A stretch of DNA of 64,000 nt from assembly GCF_022811705.1 (NCBI RefSeq), contig NZ_CP094528.1, positions 3,782,001 through 3,846,000 on the forward strand. The letters run 5' to 3'. The position numbers were made by a program, and so were the translations under genes. A model generated the notes under the pieces. The model worked only from the letters and a program-made list of their open reading frames with translations. It was not told where the DNA came from and made no database searches. This DNA is from Agromyces larvae (GTDB taxonomy: Bacteria; Actinomycetota; Actinomycetes; Actinomycetales; Microbacteriaceae). This document shows positions 35,616-45,124 of this stretch, piece after piece (the stretch's first letter is position 1; each line of letters begins with the position of its first letter).

Positions 35616-36437
35616 CTACCGCGCGCCGTCGACGAGGAATCCGGCGATCGCGAGCGCGAGCACCCTCGGTTCCCAGCGGTGATCGGATGCCTCGATCACG
35701 CGCTGCTCGGCGTGCGAGAGGTTCGCGACCATCGAGTCGGCCGCGTCGCGCATGATCGGGAACGCCTCGGATCCGACGAGCGCGAGCACCGGCTGCGCGA
35801 TGCCGGCCCAGAGCGCGCTGCGCGCGGTCGATTGGGTCCAGGCGAGCGCTTCGAGGTCGGGCACGAGGCTCGGGCCGATCGAGCGGGCGCGCTCCCACTC
35901 GGGGCTGTTCCGCAGGTGCTCGAGCCACTCGGGCGGCATGCCCGACATGAACTGCGCGATGCCGGCCTCGCTGCCGCCCTCGTCGAGTGCCGTGCGCAGC
36001 GCGGCGAGCTCCTCGGCGGCGTTCGTACCGAGCTCCTCGCCGAGCGGGACCTCGAACACCACGATCCGCGAGATCGGCAGACCCGCGGCGGCGGCCGCGA
36101 TCGCGATCGCCCCACCCGACGAGTTGCCGAAGAGCGCGACCGCGTCGTCGGCGCCCTCGGTGAGCTCGCCGATGACCGCGGCCAGATCGTCGAGCGTCTG
36201 CGCGAGCGTGATGGGTGGGTCGGCGGGGCTGTCGCCGCGACCCCGGCGGTCGTACTCGACGACCTCGAAGCCGTGCGAGGCGAGGTGCCGGGCGAGTTCG
36301 GCCGTCGGCGAACCGGGCGCGCGGTACTGCATCGCGCCGCCGATGAGCACCACCGGAGGGCCGGCGCCCTCGCGATCGAACGCGATGCGCGTGCCGTCGG
36401 CACTGGTCGCGAAGTTCGTCGTCGCTGCCTCGGCCAT
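35616..36437 (-). CDS. alpha/beta hydrolase
   Basis: A 273-residue alpha/beta-hydrolase fold protein. It has an oxyanion-loop PVVLIGGAMQYRA, DRRGRGDSPAD after strand 4, a nucleophile elbow LFGNSSGGAIA (the serine at the centre) and a C-terminal histidine in EASDHRWEP. The start at 36437 (MAEAATT) follows GGGGGC; longer in-frame starts lack support. It is divergent from the nrd operon. The substrate is not predictable. Confidence 0.8.
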   Translation of the reverse strand: MAEAATTNFATSADGTRIAFDREGAGPPVVLIGGAMQYRAPGSPTAELARHLASHGFEVVEYDRRGRGDSPADPPITLAQTLDDLAAVIGELTEGADDAVALFGNSSGGAIAIAAAAAGLPISRIVVFEVPLGEELGTNAAEELAALRTALDEGGSEAGIAQFMSGMPPEWLEHLRNSPEWERARSIGPSLVPDLEALAWTQSTARSALWAGIAQPVLALVGSEAFPIMRDAADSMVANLSHAEQRVIEASDHRWEPRVLALAIAGFLVDGAR

Positions 36438-36567
36438 CGTCGCCCCCGATCGTGCCCGCCCGGGTTCCAGCGTAGGGCGATCGGATGCTCCGCGGCAGCC
36501 CTCGCGGCGACACGCGACGCCCGCCCGGGCGATGTCGGCGGGTGGTGGCAGCATTGGCGGCACAACA

Positions 36568-36577
36568 CCATATGTAG
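36568..36577. promoter_or_regulatory. isolated NrdR-box-like sequence
   Basis: CCATATGTAG inside ACACCATATGTAGGGT closely matches the NrdR half-box consensus. It lies 203 bp upstream of the paired boxes and 131 bp upstream of the divergent hydrolase start. It is a single site and may be fortuitous. Confidence 0.35.
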
Positions 36578-36666
36578 GGTTCGGGCCCGCGGGGTTCCCC
36601 AGATGTCGTGCACGCGACACGCCGAGGCATCCGTCCACAGCAGATCGATTCCACGAATCATCCCAC

Positions 36667-36675
36667 TGTGGATAA
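36667..36675 (-). promoter_or_regulatory. perfect DnaA box upstream of nrdH
   Basis: TGTGGATAA is the complement of the consensus DnaA box TTATCCACA. In Escherichia coli DnaA binds upstream of nrdAB, so replication-linked control of this reductase operon is a reasonable inference. A single 9-mer can also occur by chance. Confidence 0.4.
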
Positions 36676-36770
36676 CCCAGGGGCCGGGCGCACGAATCCG
36701 CGGATCACCGGGGCATCCGTCTGGGGATGAACGGTGGAGAACGCGGTGGAAAACTACAGGAATGTAACTA

Positions 36771-36812
36771 CAGCATCTTGGGGTCGTTCCATCCGCCGAA
36801 CACAAGATGTAG
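36771..36812 (+). promoter_or_regulatory. tandem NrdR-like boxes before nrdHIEF
   Basis: CAGCATCTTG (36771-36780) and CAAGATGTAG (36803-36812) fit the NrdR core CwAtATaTwG and start 32 bp apart, about three helical turns. Paired boxes at this spacing are the hallmark of NrdR-controlled reductase operons. They lie 80-120 bp ahead of the nrdH start. Confidence 0.65.
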
Positions 36813-36891
36813 TATTGAAGAGCGGCAAACGCCGCAGCACCACCGGGGGATTTCGGCTCCTCCAGGAGCCATGAGAACGACGAGGGGAACC

Positions 36892-37125
36892 ATGACGGTC
36901 ACGGTCTACACCAAGCCTTCCTGCGTGCAGTGCAATGCCACCTACCGGGCCCTCGACAGCAAGGGCATCGAGTACGAGGTGGTCGACCTCACGGTCGAAG
37001 AGACCGCGCTCGCGCAGGTGAAAGAGCTCGGGTATCAGCAGGCTCCGGTGGTCATCACCGACGAAGACCACTGGTCGGGCTTCCGCCCCGACAAGATCGC
37101 CGAGCTGGCCTCGCGCTTGGCGTAG
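36892..37125 (+). CDS. nrdH: glutaredoxin-like protein NrdH
   Basis: A 77-residue redoxin that supplies electrons to class Ib ribonucleotide reductase. The CVQC redox motif is at residues 10-13, and the C-terminal half has the WSGFRPDKI motif that distinguishes NrdH from glutaredoxins and fits reduction by thioredoxin reductase. ATG 36892 follows GAGGGGA. It is the first gene of the nrdHIEF operon. Confidence 0.95.
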   Translation: MTVTVYTKPSCVQCNATYRALDSKGIEYEVVDLTVEETALAQVKELGYQQAPVVITDEDHWSGFRPDKIAELASRLA

Positions 37126-37175
37126 GGTCCCCGAGCTCGTCGAACTGAGCTCCCTGAGCTCGTCGAAGGGGTCTC

Positions 37176-37289
37176 GCTTCGACAGGCTCAGCGGGCTTCG
37201 ACAGGCTCAGCGGGCTTCGACAGGCTCAGCGGGCTTCGACAGGCTCAGCGGGCTTCGACAGGCTCAGCGGGCTTCGACAGGCTCAGCGA
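37176..37289. repeat. six tandem copies of a 19-bp repeat
   Basis: The unit GCTTCGACAGGCTCAGCGG repeats six times with exact 19-bp period between nrdH and nrdI; only the final base of the last copy changes. Inverted copies (GAGCTCGTCGAAG) at about 37132-37168 can pair with the array. Copies of the core occur at 1917-1975 and 39884-39903, so this is the tandem expansion of a dispersed intergenic repeat. Confidence 0.9.
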
Positions 37290-37687
37290 CCGGGAGTCAT
37301 CATGACGGATCTCGTCTACTTCTCGAGCGTCTCGGAGAACACGCAGCGGTTCATCGAGAAGCTCGGTCGGCCTGCGCTGCGCATCCCGCTCTACGCGAAG
37401 GATGAGCCGCTCGTCGTGCACGAGCCCTACGTGCTGCTGCTGCCGACCTACGGCGGGGGCGACGGCAAGGGTGCGGTGCCGAAGCAGGTCATCCGGTTCC
37501 TCAACGACCCAGACAACCGCAAGCTCATCCGCGGCGTGATCAGCGCGGGCAACACCAACTTCGGCAGCGCCTACGGCCTGGCCGGCGACATCGTCGCCGC
37601 CAAGACCGGCGTTCCCCACCTGTACAGATTCGAACTCTTCGGAACACCAGACGACGTTCGCGCCGTCGATGAGGGATTGGACGCATT

Positions 37688-40958
<3,271 letters not shown>

Positions 40959-40987
40959 GAGTCCACTGACGGTCCTCGCCCGACAGG

Positions 40988-41056
40988 GCTGAGTCCCCAC
41001 CCGGGTCACGTAGTTGCCGGGTGTGACTTCATCCACGCACCCTGCGGCATCTCCCC
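40988..41056 (-). pseudogene. fragment of a second NYN-domain gene
   Basis: The minus strand reads [20 protein letters not shown], which matches the internal [20 protein letters not shown] of the NYN-domain gene at 41763-42494. Only about 23 codons remain, with no start or domain ends. It shows that a second, diverged copy once stood here. Confidence 0.6.
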
Positions 41057-41065
41057 AACGCGCGA

Positions 41066-41246
41066 ACGCGCGCGACCGCGGAGTCATCCGATGAGGTAGA
41101 CCATTCCACGGCCGTCGCGTGCGAGCGATTCGACGAACTCCTGTGCCTGCCTCAGATAGTCGAGTACGTAGCGGAGGTCGTCGTCACCGTCCGCTCCGTG
41201 CGGGCGGCGCCAGTCGACCGCCCAGGCGCGCACACGGGATTCGTCG
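41066..41246. repeat. left copy of a 181-bp direct repeat
   Basis: Matches 43100-43280 at constant offset 2034 with two mismatches. On the minus strand it encodes the last 52 residues (ESRVRAWAVDW through GMVYLIG, stop at 41084) of the broken gene found in full context at the right copy. The helicase fragment begins where this repeat ends. Confidence 0.9.
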
Positions 41247-41661
41247 TCTGCTCGCCGCGGGGATCGCCGCGCGGACGGATGTCGCGGTGCTGCGACTCCA
41301 CGGCAGACTCGCCCCCGCGGAACGGAAGGCGGCTCGGTCGTGCCTCGCAGAACTCGAGGCATCCGGCGAACCGTTCATCCTGATCGCCATCGACAAGATC
41401 GCCGGCGAAGGCATCGATCTCCCCGTGCTCGACACGCTGTTCCTCGCCGTTCCGGTGTCGTTCAAGGGACGGGTGATCCAACAGGTCGGTCGCGTCACGC
41501 GCGGCGACGAGGGTGGGATGCCTGCTGTCGTACACGACTTCCGCGACCTGAACGTGCCTTTGCTCGGACGGATGCACAGCCGACGCAGACGCGTGCTCGG
41601 CAAGGAGGGATTCGGGGTTCGAAGCGAGCGTGCGCCGATCGTCGATTTGCCCAGTGAGTGA
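41242..41661 (+). pseudogene. C-terminal fragment of a superfamily 2 helicase
   Basis: About 139 residues with helicase-C features: LHGRLAPAERKAA, DKIAGEGIDLPVLDTLFLA and the motif VI-type QQVGRVTRG. The N-terminal helicase half, with Walker A and B, is absent. The sequence resembles helicases of restriction or SSL2-type defence proteins. Homology begins at the edge of the 181-bp repeat, so the 5' part was removed by the rearrangement that placed the repeat. No start codon with a ribosome site is evident. Confidence 0.75.
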
Positions 41662-41696
41662 GGGGCTCGGCACGTCGGTTCACAGGCCCGGGGCAA

Positions 41697-41726
41697 AGAA
41701 AAAACTCGGCCCCAGAGGGGCCGAGT
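41697..41726 (-). terminator. canonical intrinsic terminator of the NYN gene
   Basis: On the minus strand ACTCGGCCCC pairs perfectly with GGGGCCGAGT across a three-base loop, directly followed by six T residues (plus-strand A run 41699-41704). It lies 37 bp after the NYN stop. A textbook U-tailed terminator stands out in this high-GC window. Confidence 0.8.
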
Positions 41727-41762
41727 GGTATGTCTCAAGGCTAGCAGACGCCGAAGGGCGGA

Positions 41763-42494
41763 TTACCAGCCTACGGGCCGAGTGATCCGGTCGATCGCTG
41801 CGGGGAGCTGCGCCGACTTGAGGTCGTCCGCGGTGAGTTGGTACCACCAGTGCGATCCGACGCCGTCGGCGACGCTTCCGCCGAGCTTGCCGGCCCGGTA
41901 GCCCTTCGTCGGGTTCACGAGTCCGACCGGCACTCGCTTTCGCGCTTCGGCGACCGGGAATGCGAGGTCGCTGTCGTTGCTGATGACGATCGCTGCATCG
42001 ACGCGTCCTTCGAGCACGTCGAGCAGCAGATGGGAGGCGACGTTCACGTCGGAACCCTTCTCCTCCCGGCGGGCGACCGAGGCCATGAACACCGCGCCGG
42101 AGTTGGAGGTGCCGTCGTCGTTCTGCACCATCAACGGCCAGGCCGGATGGGCCAGCACCGGTCGCGACTTCGCGTCGGCTGTTGCGAGCGGCGCCGTCCC
42201 TACCCTGGTCACGTAGTTGCCGAGTGCGACCTCGTCCACGCTCCCCGCGGCTCGCAGCGCCCGAATGTAGACGTCCTGGTCGCGCTGGCCGCTCTGATTC
42301 GAGGCGCCGCTGATGCGGGCCGTGCAGTACACGACTCGGTCGACTTCGGCGTCAGTCCAACTCGATTGCCGGGCGATGAGTCCTCTGGCGAGTAGGCGAA
42401 GATCCAGCCAGCGCCATCCGGGAGTCGATCGCCCGCACAACCCGCGAGCGCCGTAGTAGAGGTTGAACCCGTCGATGTAGACGCCGACTCGCAT
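41763..42494 (-). CDS. NYN-domain (PIN-like) putative ribonuclease
   Basis: A 243-residue protein with an NYN fold. The first acidic strand is [15 protein letters not shown] (D8), the second acidic cluster is [16 protein letters not shown], and [10 protein letters not shown] follows. NYN/PIN-like proteins cleave RNA and are common in defence loci and toxin systems. The start at 42494 matches the family N-terminus exactly; longer in-frame starts do not. It has a dedicated U-tailed terminator and sits inside the interval bracketed by the 181-bp direct repeats, among broken restriction genes. It appears to be the only intact gene there. Confidence 0.82.
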   Translation of the reverse strand: MRVGVYIDGFNLYYGARGLCGRSTPGWRWLDLRLLARGLIARQSSWTDAEVDRVVYCTARISGASNQSGQRDQDVYIRALRAAGSVDEVALGNYVTRVGTAPLATADAKSRPVLAHPAWPLMVQNDDGTSNSGAVFMASVARREEKGSDVNVASHLLLDVLEGRVDAAIVISNDSDLAFPVAEARKRVPVGLVNPTKGYRAGKLGGSVADGVGSHWWYQLTADDLKSAQLPAAIDRITRPVGW

Positions 42495-42561
42495 CCGCCC
42501 ATTCTGCCGTGCCCGGTCGGCTGGCGAGACCGGTGTAGGGCTGGGAATCGGCCAACCACGA

Positions 42562-42918
42562 CACGACAACAACTACGTCGACGCGGTCATCCAGTTGCCG
42601 CCCGACCTGTTCTTCGGCGCGACGATCGCGAACTGCATCATCGTGCTGGAGAAGTCGAAGGCCGACGATGCGGGGTTGTTCATCGACGCATCCGCTCAGT
42701 TCCAGAGGTTCGGCAACAAGAAGAAGCTGACGGATGCTTCGCAGCAGACGATCCTCGACGCCTTCGCCGCTCGGGAAGATGCCGACCACTTCGCGAAGTT
42801 GGTGTCGAACGAGGACCTTGCGGCGAACGGCTACAACATCGCCGTCTCGTCGTACGTCGAGCAGGAGGACACCCGCGAGACGATCGACATCGTCGAACTG
42901 AACGCCGAGATCGCCCGG
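42562..42918 (+). pseudogene. hsdM fragment, type I DNA methyltransferase
   Basis: About 119 codons reading [36 protein letters not shown] and NGYNIAVSSYVEQED. This is the end of the HsdM catalytic domain and its C-terminal part. The SAM-binding and NPPF motifs, which lie upstream in intact genes, are missing. The frame then runs into a rhuM-like fragment after IARMV. It is non-functional as a methylase. Confidence 0.8.
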
Positions 42919-42923
42919 ATGGT

Positions 42924-43097
42924 GATGGGCTGGTCTCGCTCGAACTGCGCGCAGAGGGCGAGACGGTGTGGGCCTCGCGGGCGCAGATCGAGGGACTCTT
43001 CGGCATCGACCGATCCGGCGTCTCGCGGCACATCCGCAACGTCTTCCGCGATGAAGAGGTCGAGGCCGAGAGCAATATGCGGAAAGTGCATATTGCC
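42924..43097 (+). pseudogene. rhuM-family N-terminal fragment
   Basis: About 58 codons, DGLVSLELRAEGETVWASRA, then LFGIDRSGVSRHIRNVF and ending near RKVHIA, match the N-terminus of RhuM-type proteins often encoded between hsdM and hsdS or hsdR. No start codon lies in frame, and the sequence stops at the edge of the right 181-bp repeat. It is a remnant of a type I restriction locus. Confidence 0.7.
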
Positions 43098-43099
43098 GC

Positions 43100-43280
43100 A
43101 CGCGCGCAACCGCGGAGTCATCCGATGAGGTAGACCATTCCACGGCCGTCGCGTGCGAGCGATTCGACGAACTCCTGTGCCTGCCTCAGATAGTCGAGCA
43201 CGTAGCGGAGGTCGTCGTCACCGTCCGCTCCGTGCGGGCGGCGCCAGTCGACCGCCCAGGCGCGCACACGGGATTCGTCG
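43100..43280. repeat. right copy of the 181-bp direct repeat
   Basis: Matches 41066-41246 with two mismatches. Here it forms the 3' part of the broken gene at 43118-43463, so this is probably the parental copy. Recombination between the copies would delete 2034 bp including the NYN gene. Confidence 0.9.
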
Positions 43281-43463
43281 ATCGCGCACAGAGCATCACG
43301 GATGACCGGCACTTCCTCCGGGCGGATCGTCCTCACCCACGAGTCCCAACCCAGCTCGTGCATCGTGACGTTCCCCTCGAACATGCGGTAGGCCGTTCCG
43401 GCTGCAGTGAGCCTGCTTCGTGAGACTCGGGTCGAAGGCGTATGCGTAGTAGCGGATTCCCAT
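43118..43463 (-). pseudogene. broken gene of unknown family, internal deletion
   Basis: The minus strand starts MGIRYYAYAFDPSLTKQA at 43463. The frame is then lost, and protein-like sequence resumes as AYRMFEGNVTMHELGWDSWV and runs to GMVYLIG. The two halves sit in different frames, so an internal deletion has removed the middle of the protein. The C-terminal part could be translated alone from ATG 43384 (88 residues). The family is not identified. The C-terminal third is duplicated in the left direct repeat. The 270 bp further right, up to the GTPase stop at 43736, hold nothing recognisable. Confidence 0.6.
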
Positions 43464-43735
43464 TCGGCGAGTATCTCGGCCCAGATGGAGTTCTGATCGC
43501 GGCATCCGAGGAGTTGGGGGGCAACGCAAACGGTCCTCCGATTGTGGAGGGGAACTGGCCCGCAGATTCGGGCCGAGTGGAGTGGATTCCATCTGGGCCA
43601 ACGGAATCTGCATCCCCTGCCGAGACTCGACTCCGACATCCTGAGCTCGCGGATCGCCGTCGGAATCGCGCGATCGACGGCAAGCGTCGCCGGGGTGCCA
43701 TCCGGTCTCCCGAGGCACCGCTCCACCCGTTCGCG

Positions 43736-44320
43736 CTACGCCCTCCCAGGTGCCACGGTGCCGATGTGCGACAGGACGTGCTCGACGAGGCTGATCAGGG
43801 TCGCCTTGGTCGATTCCCGATCGCGGGCGTCGCACGCGACGATGGGCACCTCGGGCCGCAGCGAAAGCGCCTCGCGAATCTGATCGGCCGTGTAGTTCTG
43901 GTCGGCTCCGAACACGTTGTGGGCGACGATGAACGGCGTATTGCGAGACTCGAAGTAGTCGATCGCGGCGAACGAGTCGGCCAGGCGGCGCGTGTCGATC
44001 AGCACCACGGCGCCGATCGCACCCTGCGTCAGGTCGTCCCACATGAACCAGAAGCGGTCCTGACCGGGAGTGCCGAACAGGTAGAGGATCAGGTCCGAGT
44101 CCAGCGAGATGCGACCGAAGTCCATCGCGACCGTGGTCGTGGTCTTGTCGGGCACCGCGGAGAGGTCGTCGACGCCGAGGCTCGCCGACGTCATCACCGC
44201 TTCGGTGGTGAGCGGGTCGATCTCGGAAACCGAGCCGACGAGGGTCGTCTTGCCCACGCCGAATCCTCCGGCGATGACGATCTTCGCCGAAATGGTCGCC
44301 TGGCTGGTGTCGGTGCTCAC
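43736..44320 (-). CDS. conservon small GTP-binding protein (CvnD-like)
   Basis: A 194-residue Ras-like/MglA-type GTPase with P-loop GGFGVGKTT (about 18-26), switch-region TTTVAMDFGR, the LFGTPGQDRFW motif (G3) and a C-terminal ACDARD segment. In Streptomyces conservons the GTPase works with a sensor-kinase-like CvnA, roadblock CvnB and DUF742 CvnC at the membrane. All four are present here in the same order. GTG 44320 is the start. Confidence 0.92.
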   Translation of the reverse strand: MSTDTSQATISAKIVIAGGFGVGKTTLVGSVSEIDPLTTEAVMTSASLGVDDLSAVPDKTTTTVAMDFGRISLDSDLILYLFGTPGQDRFWFMWDDLTQGAIGAVVLIDTRRLADSFAAIDYFESRNTPFIVAHNVFGADQNYTADQIREALSLRPEVPIVACDARDRESTKATLISLVEHVLSHIGTVAPGRA

Positions 44321-44336
44321 GAGCTCTGCTTTCTCC

Positions 44337-44690
44337 TCACAGTTTGCGCAGCCCGCTGAGCACCCGCTCCAGGAGCGTCGCGTCAGGGGCGGAATCGGAT
44401 TCTGTCTGCACGTGCACGCTCACGACGCCACGATCGACGAGGTCGCCGATGAGGATCCGCGCGACGCCGAGCGGGATGCGTACGAGCGCGGCGACTTCGG
44501 CGACCGAGCGGCTCTGGCGGCACAGATCGATGATCGACCGCTCCTCGGGCGAGAGACCTGAGTCATCGAGCACCGGGAGGTGCGTGCGGACGAGCGCTTC
44601 CAGCGGGTAGTCACGCGTGGGCGCGGTGCGTCCGCGGGTCAGCGCGTAGGGTCTGACCAGTTGCGATGGACCGGGGTCGGGGGTACTCAC
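44337..44690 (-). CDS. DUF742 protein (CvnC-like)
   Basis: A 117-residue protein starting with the hallmark LVRPYALTRGRTAP. A winged-helix-like stretch follows (LSPEERSIIDLCRQ, SVAEVAALVRIPLGVARILI, DLVDRG) that is typical of DUF742. GTG 44690 follows AGGAACC. It is the third conservon gene and probably bridges the roadblock protein and the GTPase. Confidence 0.92.
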   Translation of the reverse strand: MSTPDPGPSQLVRPYALTRGRTAPTRDYPLEALVRTHLPVLDDSGLSPEERSIIDLCRQSRSVAEVAALVRIPLGVARILIGDLVDRGVVSVHVQTESDSAPDATLLERVLSGLRKL

Positions 44691-44716
44691 GATGGTTCCT
44701 CAGACAACGGTGCCGG

Positions 44717-45124
44717 TCAGAAGGCGGACCGGGCCGCGGTCCGGATCTCGGGCGTCAGCGCGGTCGCGACGCGGGCGATCAGCAGCTGCATCTGGTAGCC
44801 CACCTGGCCCAGATCGCACTGCGGGGCGGCCAACGCCGCAAGGCTCGACCCCTCGCCGACCGACATCACCACGAGGTATCCGCCGTCCATCTCGACGACC
44901 ATCTGATGGACCTGGCCGGCGCCGAGCGCGCGCGCGGCGCCCTGCGTGAGACTGGTCAGCCCCGAGGTGATCGCGGCGAGCTGGTCGGCCCGGTCGGGGG
45001 GGAAGCCGGCGGAACGGGCCATCGGGAGTCCGTCGGCCGACACCAGGATGGCGTGGGCGACGTCGGGTGTGCGCTGAGTCAGGCTGTCGACCAGCCAATC
45101 GAGGTTCGCCGGAGCGGTCGTCAC
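44717..45124 (-). CDS. roadblock/LC7-domain protein (CvnB-like)
   Basis: A 135-residue roadblock/LC7 protein ([50 protein letters not shown]). GTG 45124 overlaps the stop of the upstream sensor gene (GTGA), indicating coupling. Roadblock proteins act as GTPase partners or regulators. Confidence 0.92.
   Translation of the reverse strand: MTTAPANLDWLVDSLTQRTPDVAHAILVSADGLPMARSAGFPPDRADQLAAITSGLTSLTQGAARALGAGQVHQMVVEMDGGYLVVMSVGEGSSLAALAAPQCDLGQVGYQMQLLIARVATALTPEIRTAARSAF

Noticed and set aside
35427..36767. Long plus-strand frames over the alpha/beta hydrolase at 35616-36437
   Set aside because: The minus strand has the complete hydrolase fold with its nucleophile elbow; the plus frames have no family features.
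37176..37289. Tandem 19-bp repeats as a possible CRISPR array
   Set aside because: The units are directly abutting with no unique spacers, and no cas genes are present.
40959..43735. An insertion sequence or transposase behind the defence-island rearrangement
   Set aside because: No transposase frame or terminal inverted repeat was found. The 181-bp direct repeat carries coding sequence of a host-type gene, so homologous or illegitimate recombination is more likely.
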